64,000 bases of DNA from an uncultured Erwinia sp. (GTDB lineage: Bacteria > Pseudomonadota > Gammaproteobacteria > Enterobacterales > Enterobacteriaceae), in NCBI GenBank assembly GCA_946221915.1, contig CAMIKG010000008.1, forward strand, positions 1 through 64,000, given 5' to 3'. How positions within the stretch are numbered: position 1 is the stretch's first letter; each line of letters begins with the position of its first letter. Under the pieces are notes generated by a model. That model saw only the letters and a list, made by a program, of their open reading frames with translations, did no database searches and was not told the origin of the DNA. A program made the translations under genes and the position numbers. This document shows, piece by piece, positions 7,893 to 16,577 of this stretch.

Positions 7893-8208
7893 GGCCAAAC
7901 TTTGAACAATTCGCTGAGAATGTGCAGGGAATAGCGTTATGGAGATTAGCTGGCTAATATTTTCCCTTTACATACAGCAAGTTAAAAAATAACGACGAAA
8001 TTGTGTACAAAGTTTTTTCTTTTTTTGTGAGCCAGATAACAACATAAATCACGCTATAAGGCGTGATAAACATGATATCCGGGCAGCTAAAAGCCGTTAT
8101 TGCAGTGTAAAAAAACAGCAGCTGCGTGTACTGGCGCCTGCACAATGCACCAGCTTTGCTGTGGGCTGAGAAGAGGCGCCACTGCCCGTCTCAGCCCACC
8201 AGCCCCAC
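7893..8208. other. intergenic region between prmA and dusB
   Basis: AT-rich and without a convincing gene. It contains an inverted repeat ATCACGC / GCGTGAT (8047-8053 with 8060-8066). A strong stem GTGGGCTGAG / CTCAGCCCAC (8161-8170 with 8190-8199) starts ten bases beyond the prmA stop codon and probably protects or ends the panF-prmA transcript, although no T run follows. Confidence 0.55.
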
Positions 8209-9090
8209 TTACTGGCGGATACCGGTGATGCGGCACCACTCCTCTTTCTCCGCGACCGGATCAAGGGTGAATTTATCCGCGTAGGCTTCACACACCCCCT
8301 CAGCCTGGCTGGCCAGCACGCCAGAGAGGCCGAGATGCCCCCCTTGCTTCGGCAGCACGCCAATCAGCGGCGCCAGCTCACGCAGCGGGCCGGCAAGGAT
8401 ATTCGCCACTACCACATCGGCCGTCAGGTTGTCTGGCTGCTGCTGAGGCAGATACAGCGACAGGCGTTCTGAGACGCCATTGCGTTCCGCGTTATCCCGG
8501 CTGGCCTGGATTGCCTGCGGATCGATATCAATCCCGATCGCCTGTGCTGCTCCCAGCTTCAGGGCGGCGATCGCCAGGATACCGGAACCACAGCCGAAGT
8601 CGATCACCGTTTTACCCTGCAGATCCAGCCCGTCCAGCCATGCCAGGCACAGCGCGGTGGTGGGGTGGGTGCCAGTACCAAACGCCAGACCAGGATCCAG
8701 CATGACATTCACGGCATTCGGGTCCGGCACATCGCGCCAGCTTGGGCAGATCCACAGACGCTCACCGAAACGCATCGGGTGGAAGTTATCCATCCATTCG
8801 CGTTCCCAGTCTTTGTCTTCGATCTGCTCTATTTTATGGTGGAAACCCGCACCCAGCAGCGGATGATGCTGCAGGCCTGCAACGACCCCATCCATTTCAG
8901 TTTCGGCATCAAACAGGCCAATCACATCGGTATCGCCCCACAGCAGCGTTTCGCCAGGCAGCGGTTCGAATACCGGGTTGTCGTGGGTATCCTGGAAGGT
9001 CACGGAGACCGCGCCCTGCTCCATCAATGCATCGCTTAGTGCCTCGGCATTGTCACCCGTGGTGTTAATCTTGATTTGTATCCATGGCAT
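8209..9090 (-). CDS. prmA: Ribosomal protein L11 methyltransferase
   Basis: 293 residues, as in E. coli. PrmA trimethylates L11 using S-adenosylmethionine. The N-terminal substrate-recognition domain starts MPWIQIKINTTG. The class I methyltransferase core has VIDFGCGSGILAIAALKLGA (motif I) and the following GIDIDPQA. The start at 9090 matches the E. coli N-terminus; a start six codons earlier is open but not conserved. It lies 14 bases downstream of panF on the same strand, in the conserved yhdT-panF-prmA order. Confidence 0.96.
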   Translation of the reverse strand: MPWIQIKINTTGDNAEALSDALMEQGAVSVTFQDTHDNPVFEPLPGETLLWGDTDVIGLFDAETEMDGVVAGLQHHPLLGAGFHHKIEQIEDKDWEREWMDNFHPMRFGERLWICPSWRDVPDPNAVNVMLDPGLAFGTGTHPTTALCLAWLDGLDLQGKTVIDFGCGSGILAIAALKLGAAQAIGIDIDPQAIQASRDNAERNGVSERLSLYLPQQQPDNLTADVVVANILAGPLRELAPLIGVLPKQGGHLGLSGVLASQAEGVCEAYADKFTLDPVAEKEEWCRITGIRQ

Positions 9091-9104
9091 AGCGATTCTC
9101 TTAC

Positions 9105-10562
9105 TCAAACAGGGGTTGTGACATCGTCAGGCTGTGGCGCCGGACGACCAAAAAGATTGCCGATTAAAAAGGCGATCAGGCTCAGCAGCAGAGCAGGAAC
9201 AATCGGGTGGAAGCCCAGCCACTGCATATTGAAACTTGCCAGCGCCACATACACTACGGCGCCGACAACCATGCCGCTCAGTGCACCAGCCGCGTTGGCT
9301 TTCTCCCAGTACAGCCCCAGCACCAGCGGCCAGAGGAATACTGCTTCCAGTCCACCAAACGCCAGCAGGTTGAGCCAGATGATCATATCGGGCGGATGGC
9401 GCGCCGCCAGCAGCAGCAGTACCACCAGCAGCAGGGTAATCATTCCGGACATGCGTTTCAGCAATGGCTCATTGTTCATCTGCTGCGGGCGAACGCGCAA
9501 AAACAGATCTTTAACGATCGTTGCGGAAGATTGTAGCAGTTTGGCGTTAATGGTCGACATGATCGATGCCATCGGTGCTGCGAGGAAGATCCCGGCGGCG
9601 AACGGTGGCAGCACGGTGATCATCAGCGTCGGCACGACCTGATCGGGGATTTTGAGATCCGGCACGATCGCGCGGCCAAGTGCGCCCGCCAGATGCATGC
9701 CCAGCATCAGAATCGTCACCACAATGGTGCCGATAATCATGCCGCGATGCACCGCTTTACTGTCTTTATAGGAGATGCAGCGCACGGCGGTATGCGGCAG
9801 GCCAATCACGCCAAAGCACACCAGCACGGCGAACGAGCTGAGGAACGCCGGATGAATAATGTTATCCACCCCGTGTGGCTCCAGCAGGCGCGGGTCGATC
9901 TGCTGCAGCTTCTCCACTGCCGCATGCATGCCACCAGCCGCGTGGATTACCGCAAACAGCAACAGGAATGTGCCTGCCAGCATCACCATGCCCTGCATGG
10001 TGTCGTTCAGCACGCTGGCGCGGAAGCCGCCAAAGGCGGTGTACAGCGCAATCGTCAGACCGAAAATCAGTAACCCGGCGTCATAAGGGATACCGGCAGC
10101 AGTTTCCAGCAGGCGTGCGCCGCCGATAAACTGGACTGTCATCGCGCCGATAAATGCCACCAGCAGGCTCAGACTGGCCAGCCAGACCAGCAGGGTGCTG
10201 CCATAGCGGGCGTACAGCATATCGTTCAGCGTCACGGCATTATAGCGGCGCGCCAGAATGGCGAATTTCTTGCCCAGTACGCCAAGCGCCAGCCAGACGG
10301 CGGGCACCTGCACCATCGACAGCATCACCCAGCCAAGGCCATATTTATAAGCTGCACCCGGGCCGCCAATAAAGGAGCTGGCGCTGATATAAGTAGTGGT
10401 GAGCGTCATCGCCAGCACAATGCCACCCATCGAACGGCCGCCAAGAAAATATTCGTTGAGGAACGTGCCTTCACGGCGTTTGCGCATGGCATAGACGGAT
10501 AACCCGGCCACCAGCAGCAGATAGCCGATTAACGGCAGAATAACTTCAATTTCCACTGTCAT
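9105..10562 (-). CDS. panF: Sodium/pantothenate symporter
   Basis: 485 residues, a sodium:solute symporter family protein with about 13 hydrophobic segments. It follows E. coli PanF closely: AMRKRREGTFLNEYFLGGRS at the first loop, then SASSFIGGPGAAYKYGLGW and CFGVIGLPHTAVRCISYKD. It imports pantothenate (vitamin B5, the coenzyme A precursor) with Na+. Its start overlaps the end of yhdT by 17 bases, so the two are translationally linked. Confidence 0.95.
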   Translation of the reverse strand: MTVEIEVILPLIGYLLLVAGLSVYAMRKRREGTFLNEYFLGGRSMGGIVLAMTLTTTYISASSFIGGPGAAYKYGLGWVMLSMVQVPAVWLALGVLGKKFAILARRYNAVTLNDMLYARYGSTLLVWLASLSLLVAFIGAMTVQFIGGARLLETAAGIPYDAGLLIFGLTIALYTAFGGFRASVLNDTMQGMVMLAGTFLLLFAVIHAAGGMHAAVEKLQQIDPRLLEPHGVDNIIHPAFLSSFAVLVCFGVIGLPHTAVRCISYKDSKAVHRGMIIGTIVVTILMLGMHLAGALGRAIVPDLKIPDQVVPTLMITVLPPFAAGIFLAAPMASIMSTINAKLLQSSATIVKDLFLRVRPQQMNNEPLLKRMSGMITLLLVVLLLLAARHPPDMIIWLNLLAFGGLEAVFLWPLVLGLYWEKANAAGALSGMVVGAVVYVALASFNMQWLGFHPIVPALLLSLIAFLIGNLFGRPAPQPDDVTTPV

Positions 10563-10788
10563 CCTCCAGTGAAATATCGCGGAAGACGCCGCGTATCATC
10601 ACCCAGCAGAGAAAAATAAACAGCGCGGGGACAAACAGGCAGGAGAGTTCAAACCAGCGCGGTAGCCCGGTGACACCGGTTTCGCTGCCAGCCAGCCAGC
10701 TGGTGGCGACCCAGGTGACGAGGTAGCAAACCGCCAGCACCATCGACCAGCGTGCTTCTTTATGTGCCTGTAAAAAGCGTGCATCCAT
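10546..10788 (-). CDS. yhdT: YhdT family small membrane protein
   Basis: 80 residues with two hydrophobic segments (about 14-35 and 48-68), ending in the acidic DISLEDDSGN. It aligns along its length with E. coli YhdT, including MDARFLQAHKEARW and GLPRWFE. The ATG at 10788 is preferred because it matches that N-terminus; ten more codons are open upstream. The gene overlaps panF, and the fixed yhdT-panF pairing suggests, without proving, a helper role in pantothenate transport. Function unknown. Confidence 0.88.
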   Translation of the reverse strand: MDARFLQAHKEARWSMVLAVCYLVTWVATSWLAGSETGVTGLPRWFELSCLFVPALFIFLCWVMIRGVFRDISLEDDSGN

Positions 10789-10825
10789 TAACAGGTCCTC
10801 AGCAGATAACCCAATCATCAGGACA

Positions 10826-10852
10826 AAAAGAAAAAGGCCGGTAAGACCGGCC
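10826..10852 (-). terminator. terminator of accBC
   Basis: Minus-strand stem GGCCGGT / ACCGGCC (10846-10852 with 10836-10842), three-base loop, followed by TTTTTCTTTTT. It lies just after the accC stop codon and within 40 bases of the yhdT start. Confidence 0.93.
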
Positions 10853-10879
10853 TTTCTGACTCACTGCAACTGCCGGAGA

Positions 10880-12226
10880 TTAATCCTGCAGGCCGAGTTT
10901 TTTCTCCAGATAGTGGATATTGGTGCCACCATGATGGAAGTTTTCGTCGGACATGATTTTCATCTGCAGTTCGACGTTAGTCTTAATGCCGTCGATAATC
11001 AGCTCCGCCAGCGCGTTCTTCATTCGCGCAATCGCCACGTCACGGGTTTCGCCGTAGGTGATCAGCTTGCCAATCATGGAGTCATAGTACGGCGGTACAG
11101 TATAACCGGCGTAGATATGAGACTCCCAGCGCACACCAAAACCGCCTGGCGCGTGGAAACGGGTGATTTTACCCGGGCTTGGCAGGAAGGTGTTTGGATC
11201 TTCGGCGTTAATACGGCACTCCACCGCATGGCCTTTGATATTCACTTCTTCCTGCTTGATCGACAGCGGCTGACCAGCAGCAATACGCAGCTGCTCTTTG
11301 ATCAGGTCCACACCAGTGATCATCTCGGTCACCGGATGTTCTACCTGAATACGGGTGTTCATTTCGATGAAATAGAACTCGCCGTTTTCATACAGGAACT
11401 CGAAAGTGCCCGCACCGCGGTAGTTGATATCGATACAGGCTTTCGCGCAACGTTCGCCGATATAACGGCGCATTTCGCTGGTGATGCCTGGTGCTGGCGC
11501 TTCTTCCACCACTTTCTGGTGGCGGCGCTGCATGGAGCAGTCACGCTCTGCCAGATAGATGGCGTTGCCCTGGCCGTCAGCCAGAACCTGGATCTCGACG
11601 TGGCGCGGATTCTCCAGATACTTCTCCATGTAGACCATATCGTTGTTGAAAGCGGCTTTCGCTTCAGCACGGGTCATATTGATGGATTGTTCCAGATCTT
11701 TCTCGTTGCGCACAACGCGCATACCACGACCGCCGCCGCCGCCGGAGGCTTTGATGATCACCGGATAGCCGATACGTTTACCGTGAGCACGGTTTTTATC
11801 CATATCGTCAGTCAGTGGGCCATCAGAACCCGGTACGCAAGGTACGCCGGTTTTCTTCATCGCGGTGATCGCGGACACTTTGTCACCCATCAGGCGAATC
11901 GTGTCGGCTTTCGGACCAACAAAGATAAAGCCGGAACGCTCGACCTGCTCAGCAAAGTCAGCGTTTTCGGACAAGAAACCGTAACCCGGGTGAATCGCCA
12001 CTGCGCCAGTAATTTCGGCAGCGGAGATCAACGCAGGGATGTTCAGGTAGCTTTTCACTGATGGCGCCGGACCGATGCAGACGGTCTCGTCAGCCAGCAG
12101 TACGTGTTTCAGATCGCGGTCCGCAGTAGAGTGTACCGCGACAGTCTTGATGCCCAGCTCTTTACAGGCACGCAGGATACGCAGCGCGATCTCACCACGG
12201 TTAGCAATTACAATTTTATCCAGCAT
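10880..12226 (-). CDS. accC: Biotin carboxylase subunit of acetyl-CoA carboxylase
   Basis: 448 residues, one fewer than in E. coli. It carboxylates biotin on AccB using ATP and bicarbonate, the first half-reaction of fatty acid synthesis. The N-terminal pre-ATP-grasp domain begins MLDKIVIANRGEIALRI. The glycine-rich ATP loop is KASGGGGGRGMRVV, and EMNTRIQVEHPVTEMITG holds the catalytic Glu/Asn/Arg cluster. It follows accB by 11 bases in the standard accBC operon. Confidence 0.98.
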   Translation of the reverse strand: MLDKIVIANRGEIALRILRACKELGIKTVAVHSTADRDLKHVLLADETVCIGPAPSVKSYLNIPALISAAEITGAVAIHPGYGFLSENADFAEQVERSGFIFVGPKADTIRLMGDKVSAITAMKKTGVPCVPGSDGPLTDDMDKNRAHGKRIGYPVIIKASGGGGGRGMRVVRNEKDLEQSINMTRAEAKAAFNNDMVYMEKYLENPRHVEIQVLADGQGNAIYLAERDCSMQRRHQKVVEEAPAPGITSEMRRYIGERCAKACIDINYRGAGTFEFLYENGEFYFIEMNTRIQVEHPVTEMITGVDLIKEQLRIAAGQPLSIKQEEVNIKGHAVECRINAEDPNTFLPSPGKITRFHAPGGFGVRWESHIYAGYTVPPYYDSMIGKLITYGETRDVAIARMKNALAELIIDGIKTNVELQMKIMSDENFHHGGTNIHYLEKKLGLQD

Positions 12227-12237
12227 GGTTCGCCTCG

Positions 12238-12708
12238 TTATTCGATGACTACCAGCGGCTCGTCAAATTCAACAGGCTGGCCGCTTTCAACCAGGATCGC
12301 TTTTACCACGCCGGATTTATCGGCTTCGATCTGGTTCATCATTTTCATCGCTTCAACGATGCACAGGGTATCACCTGCATTCACTTTCTGGCCCACTTCA
12401 ACGAATGCTTTGGCATCCGGGCTTGGTGTGCGGTAGAAGGTACCGACCATTGGGGAACGTACGATGTGGCCACTGATCTCTGCACTGGCTGGTGCAGCCG
12501 CTGCTGGCGCTGCAGCAGGTGCGACTGCAGCTGCCAGAGCTGGCTGCTGTGGTGCTGGCGCAGCATAAACCTGCGGCATCATCGGGTAGCCAGTATTAGC
12601 AGGTGCGCGGCTGATACGAACAGACTCTTCGCCTTCAGAAATTTCCAGTTCAGCGATGCCTGATTCTTCAACCAGTTCGATCAGTTTTTTAATCTTACGA
12701 ATATCCAT
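12238..12708 (-). CDS. accB: Biotin carboxyl carrier protein
   Basis: 156 residues, as in E. coli. The C-terminal biotinyl domain carries EAMKMMNQ with the biotin-accepting Lys122. A flexible Ala/Pro-rich linker spans about residues 45-77 and separates it from the N-terminal region MDIRKIKKLIELVEESGIAE. AccB shuttles biotin between AccC and the carboxyltransferase. It is the first gene of accBC; in E. coli AccB represses its own operon (established). It lies 21 bases after aroQ and may share its transcript. Confidence 0.98.
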   Translation of the reverse strand: MDIRKIKKLIELVEESGIAELEISEGEESVRISRAPANTGYPMMPQVYAAPAPQQPALAAAVAPAAAPAAAAPASAEISGHIVRSPMVGTFYRTPSPDAKAFVEVGQKVNAGDTLCIVEAMKMMNQIEADKSGVVKAILVESGQPVEFDEPLVVIE

Positions 12709-12729
12709 GAGTTTGGTTCCGTACTCTGT

Positions 12730-13182
12730 TTAATTAGATTTTGACAGGCGTTTTACTGCCGTTTGTAAAGCCCAGGAGTAACCGTCGACACCGAGTCCAC
12801 AAATTACACCTGCAGAAATATCAGACAGATATGAGTGGTGGCGAAAAGGCTCGCGGGCATGCACATTGGTGAGATGCACTTCGATAAACGGAATGCTCAC
12901 CGCCAGCAGCGCATCACGTAATGCCACGCTGGTATGAGTGAATGCCGCCGGGTTGATGACGATATAATCGACATTGTCTTTTGCCTGGTGGATGCGATCA
13001 ATTAACACATGTTCCGCATTGGACTGGAGATGGCTGAGTTTAGCATTCAGCGCTTCAGCCTGACGGCTCAGATCGTCAACAATGTCCGCTAATGTGGTCT
13101 TACCGTACTTTTCTGGTTCGCGTGTGCCCAGCAGATTCAGGTTCGGACCGTTCAGAAGCAGGATATGAAAGTTATCTGCCAT
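12730..13182 (-). CDS. aroQ: Type II 3-dehydroquinate dehydratase
   Basis: 150 residues, the normal length of the dodecameric type II enzyme, which converts 3-dehydroquinate to 3-dehydroshikimate in the shikimate pathway. Arg21 and catalytic Tyr26 lie in GTREPEKYG; NPAAFTHTSVALRDAL and EVHLTNVHAREPFR are family signatures. The ATG at 13182 matches the conserved N-terminus ILLLNGPNLNLLG; 38 upstream in-frame codons look non-coding. aroQ upstream of accBC is a common gamma-proteobacterial arrangement. Confidence 0.95.
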   Translation of the reverse strand: MADNFHILLLNGPNLNLLGTREPEKYGKTTLADIVDDLSRQAEALNAKLSHLQSNAEHVLIDRIHQAKDNVDYIVINPAAFTHTSVALRDALLAVSIPFIEVHLTNVHAREPFRHHSYLSDISAGVICGLGVDGYSWALQTAVKRLSKSN

Positions 13183-13352
13183 CTTGCTGCTATCTCCTGC
13201 GATAATTGAGGCAACGCGTAAAATACCTTGTGAAAGTCCATTTGTCACCTTTTCAGGACGGAAATTTGGACCAGCACCCTCACCAAAGTCGGGCATTATA
13301 ATGATTTCGTGACAATTCGCAGCTAAATACTGGTCTTATCAGCGAAGATTTT

Positions 13353-13382
13353 CAACTGCGCGCGCTAAAAGCGCGCCAGTTG
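13353..13382. other. inverted repeat between msrQ and aroQ
   Basis: CAACTG with GCGCGCT faces AGCGCGC with CAGTTG across an AAA loop. It lies 37 bases beyond the msrQ stop codon. It probably ends or protects the msrPQ transcript, but neither strand has a clear T run. Confidence 0.5.
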
Positions 13383-13418
13383 TTGTTGAATCTGCGGCGT
13401 AACACACACTCTTCTCTG

Positions 13419-14021
13419 CTACTTCGCCACCCATTTGCGCATTTTCTTATAACGCCAGGCCAGCAATATCAGCGCCATTACCGCGTAAATGATGGGTTGT
13501 GGCGACAGGATTTTCACCGACCACAGATAGTGAATGGGCGCGAGGATCGCGACCAGATAGATGAAGTTATGTAACGTTTGCCAGCGGCGGCCTAACTGGC
13601 GCTGAGCGCGTTGCGGCGAAGTGACTGCCAGCGCCAGCAACACCAGCCAGCTGATCATGCCCAGTGTGAGATAAGGGCGACTGACCAGCTCTGTGCTCAG
13701 CAGGCTCAGGTTACTCAGCCCCAGCTCCAGCGTGGCGTAGCTGATAAGGTGCAGCGTTGCCCAGGCAAAACACCAGAGTCCCAGCAACCGGCGCGTGCGG
13801 ATCAGCAGCGGCTGTTTCAGCACGCGTGTGAGCGGTGTGACCAGCAGGGTCGCCAGCAGCAATTTAAGCGCCATTCTGCCGGTAAAATGCTGGATATCTT
13901 TCACCGGGTCGGCGCTTAACCAGCCCTGGTCGATAGCGAGAACCAGCCATAACAACGGTACAAAGGCGGCAAGGTGCAGCAGCACCTTCACGCCGGTGAT
14001 CTGTTTCAGCGTCAGGCGCAC
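13419..14021 (-). CDS. msrQ: Heme-binding membrane subunit MsrQ
   Basis: 200 residues with about six hydrophobic segments. MsrQ (YedZ) is a b-type heme protein of the ferric-reductase-like superfamily. It passes electrons from the quinone pool to MsrP. Conserved histidines occur in HLAAFVPLLW, HFTGRMALK, ATLHLISYA, LHNFIYL and APIHYLW. It starts at a GTG that directly abuts the msrP TGA stop, so translation is coupled. In E. coli this pair (yedYZ) lies elsewhere on the chromosome. Confidence 0.94.
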   Translation of the reverse strand: MRLTLKQITGVKVLLHLAAFVPLLWLVLAIDQGWLSADPVKDIQHFTGRMALKLLLATLLVTPLTRVLKQPLLIRTRRLLGLWCFAWATLHLISYATLELGLSNLSLLSTELVSRPYLTLGMISWLVLLALAVTSPQRAQRQLGRRWQTLHNFIYLVAILAPIHYLWSVKILSPQPIIYAVMALILLAWRYKKMRKWVAK

Positions 14022-15026
14022 TCAGAAGTTCTCCCGCAAATCCAGTCCGCGATACAGCGATGCTACCTGTTCGGCATAGCCATTAAACAGCAGGGTGGGC
14101 TGGCGTTTGACATCCAGAATGCCGCCGGAGCCAATAAAGCGTTCCGTGGCCTGCGACCAGCGTGGGTGATCTACCTGGGGATTCACGTTGGCGTAAAATC
14201 CGTACTCGTTCGGCGCAGATTGATTCCAGGTGGTCGGCGGCTGTTCGCGCGTCAGTTTGATGCTGACGATCGATTTGATGCCTTTAAAGCCATATTTCCA
14301 CGGCACGGTAAGACGAATCGGCGCGCCGTTTTGCGGCGGCAGCGCTTTGCCGTAGACACCGGTGGTCAGCAGGGTGAGCGGATGCATCGCTTCATCGAGG
14401 CGCAGCCCTTCAACATACGGATACTCCAGCCCGCCGCCGATAAAGCGGTCCTGTTGTCCTGGCATCTGCTCCGGGGCGTAGACGGTCTGGAAAGCAACGT
14501 AGCGGGCGTTGCTGGTAGGTTCCGCCGCCTGCAGCAGTTTGCCCAGCTCAAAGCCGACCCATGGGATGACCATCGACCAGGCTTCGACGCAACGCATGCG
14601 ATAAATACGCTGTTCGAGCGGGAAGCGCTTAAAGATGTCGTCCATATCCAGCGTCAGTGGCTTCGCCACTTCACCCTCGATGCGGATTTTCCAGTTATCG
14701 GTTTTGAGTGAACCGGCATTCGCGGCGGGATCGGCCTTATCAAGACCAAATTCATAGAAGTTGTTATAGCCGCTGACTTTGTCTTCCGGCGTAAGCGGCA
14801 GGTCTGCCTGCCATTGTTCCGGCTTAGTGAAGTCGAGCGCTTTACCCGCCGGGGCTGGCGGGCGATTGTTGCCTTTAAACCAGGAAAGCAGGTCGGCATG
14901 CGCCATGCCGGGCACGGCGAGCGTGGCGGCGCTGAGGCCAAGGGTTTTCAGGATTTCGCGGCGTCGCTGGTTAAAGACGGCTTCCGGGGTAACATCCGCT
15001 TCGGTGAGTTTATGGACAGGCTTCAT
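14022..15026 (-). CDS. msrP: Periplasmic protein-methionine-sulfoxide reductase MsrP
   Basis: 334 residues, as in E. coli. The Tat signal peptide contains RRREILKTLG, followed by a hydrophobic stretch ending near AHA (residue ~44). Cys146 in YRMRCVEAWSM is the molybdenum ligand. The enzyme repairs oxidised methionines in periplasmic proteins using Mo-molybdopterin and electrons from MsrQ. The ATG at 15026 is chosen over an adjacent GTG one codon earlier. First gene of msrPQ. Confidence 0.95.
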   Translation of the reverse strand: MKPVHKLTEADVTPEAVFNQRRREILKTLGLSAATLAVPGMAHADLLSWFKGNNRPPAPAGKALDFTKPEQWQADLPLTPEDKVSGYNNFYEFGLDKADPAANAGSLKTDNWKIRIEGEVAKPLTLDMDDIFKRFPLEQRIYRMRCVEAWSMVIPWVGFELGKLLQAAEPTSNARYVAFQTVYAPEQMPGQQDRFIGGGLEYPYVEGLRLDEAMHPLTLLTTGVYGKALPPQNGAPIRLTVPWKYGFKGIKSIVSIKLTREQPPTTWNQSAPNEYGFYANVNPQVDHPRWSQATERFIGSGGILDVKRQPTLLFNGYAEQVASLYRGLDLRENF

Positions 15027-15439
15027 CACTATGCTCGCTCAGACAAAAAGATAACACTGTATTCAGCATGATACAGGGTAAGAAAGTTAGCGAGAAATAA
15101 GCTGCAAAAGAGTATTTCTGGTACTGACATTGGAGCTGGCAGGGAACACGTGGTCTGCCTGAACGAGATACGCCGGGGCGACCATCCCGCGGTTCTGCGC
15201 GTTGCTCCGGAGCCATCGGGATGTTTCCCCGAAAATCGGGCTTCAAACGTTGTCTGGCGGATAATCAACCTGAGTTAATGACATCGCCGATCAGATCCCC
15301 TCCCCCATAAAATGGGGGAGGGTTAGGTAGGGGGAGCAAACGACACCGTTCGTGCTCGTCAGATCCCCACCCCAGTTTCCCCAGCCTACGGGGGGAGGAA
15401 AAACCGCTCGCCCCGTTTGTCGCGCAACTCAACCCGCCG
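15027..15439. other. intergenic region upstream of msrP
   Basis: 413 bases without a convincing gene. It holds the msrP promoter region and the GC-rich palindrome listed separately. The motif TCAGATCCCC appears twice (about 15292 and 15359), each time followed by further C-runs, so the 3' half looks like a decayed or composite intergenic repeat. Confidence 0.5.
15299..15323. repeat. short GC-rich palindrome
   Basis: CCCTCCCCC and GGGGGAGGG are perfectly complementary across a seven-base AT loop. A similar element, CCTCCCC / GGGGAGG, lies after rng. It could serve as a terminator of acuI (minus strand, 117 bases beyond in the other direction is unlikely) or, more likely, is a REP-like intergenic element. 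Confidence 0.55.
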
Positions 15440-16417
15440 TTAACGAACTTTCACTAAGGTACGTCCAGTCACATCATTATTCAGCAAACGCCACGCGGCA
15501 TCGGCAGCCTGCGCCAGCGGCACTTCAGTCGTGGCCTGCAGATAGAAGGACGCTGGCAGGATTTTGGTCAGACGTTTCCATGCTTCAGTGCGGCGCGCGG
15601 CAGGTGTCATCACCGAGTCAACGCCCTGCAGCCGCACATTGCGCAGAATAAACGGCATTACGGTGGTGGGCAGGGCAAAGCCGCCCGCCAGGCCGCAGGC
15701 GGCGACGGTGCTGTTATAGTGCATCTGCGCCAGTACGCTGGCCAGCACGCGGTCACCAACGGTATCAATCGCGCCCGCCCAGCGCTGTTTCTCCAGTGGA
15801 CGTGACTCGGCGCTGAATTCACTGCGCGGCAGAATGCTGCTGGCGCCAAGCTGGCGCAGGTAATCATAGGTGCTTTCCCGGCCACTGACTGCCGTCACGC
15901 GATAGCCGAGTGCGCTGAGCAGCGCGACGGCGGTGCTGCCCACGCCGCCGCTGGCGCCCGTGACCAGCACGTCACCGCTCTCGGGCGTGACGCCGCCGTC
16001 TTCCAGCGCCATGACACACAGCATGGCGGTGAAACCGGCGGTGCCGATAATCATTGACTGGCGAGCCTCCAGCCCTTCCGGCAGTGGCACCAGCCAGTCA
16101 CCGTTAACTCGTGCCTGCTGCGCCAGTCCGCCCCAGTGATTTTCGCCGACGCCCCAGCCAGTGAGCAGTACGCGCTGTCCGACATGAAAACGCGGATCTT
16201 CGCTATGGTGCACGCGTCCGGCGAAATCGATGCCGGGCACCATCGGGAAGTTGCGAATGATTTTTCCCTTACCGGTGATCGCCAGCGCATCTTTATAATT
16301 AATGCCGGACCAGTCGATATCAACGGTGACATTGCCTGCGGGGAGATCGTCGGTGGTGATCGTTTTAATCGCGGCGAGAGTTTTTCCCTCGGATTGTTCC
16401 AGTAATAATGCCTGCAT
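15440..16417 (-). CDS. acuI: Acrylyl-CoA reductase (NADPH), MDR family
   Basis: 325 residues, a zinc-free medium-chain dehydrogenase of the YhdH/AcuI type. It reduces acrylyl-CoA to propionyl-CoA with NADPH, which removes a toxic electrophile. NYKDALAITGKGKIIR and the Rossmann loop VTGASGGVGSTAVALLSALG are visible. It lies next to csrD as in E. coli, transcribed divergently from it, with 160 bases between the two start codons. Confidence 0.92.
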   Translation of the reverse strand: MQALLLEQSEGKTLAAIKTITTDDLPAGNVTVDIDWSGINYKDALAITGKGKIIRNFPMVPGIDFAGRVHHSEDPRFHVGQRVLLTGWGVGENHWGGLAQQARVNGDWLVPLPEGLEARQSMIIGTAGFTAMLCVMALEDGGVTPESGDVLVTGASGGVGSTAVALLSALGYRVTAVSGRESTYDYLRQLGASSILPRSEFSAESRPLEKQRWAGAIDTVGDRVLASVLAQMHYNSTVAACGLAGGFALPTTVMPFILRNVRLQGVDSVMTPAARRTEAWKRLTKILPASFYLQATTEVPLAQAADAAWRLLNNDVTGRTLVKVR

Positions 16418-16577
16418 AAGAATCTCCTGAAAGCGTTTATTCGCCAGCTAAAAATATGTCCCCTGCGACTATACTCGCCAAAACTTAGCACTTACTGTCC
16501 ATGCGCAAACAAAAGCGCATCCGATATGTTATTTTCATCGCTAAGTCGATTCTGATACCTCAGTACAAGGCACAAGG

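Noticed and set aside
7954..8145. 63-codon frame between prmA and dusB
   Set aside because: AT-rich sequence, no ribosome site, no resemblance to any family, and overlaps inverted repeats.
10913..12061. 382-codon open frame antisense to accC
   Set aside because: Shadow of the highly biased accC codons; no domain.
13353..13382. Intrinsic terminator of msrPQ
   Set aside because: The stem is strong but neither strand has a T run, so only an inverted repeat is reported.
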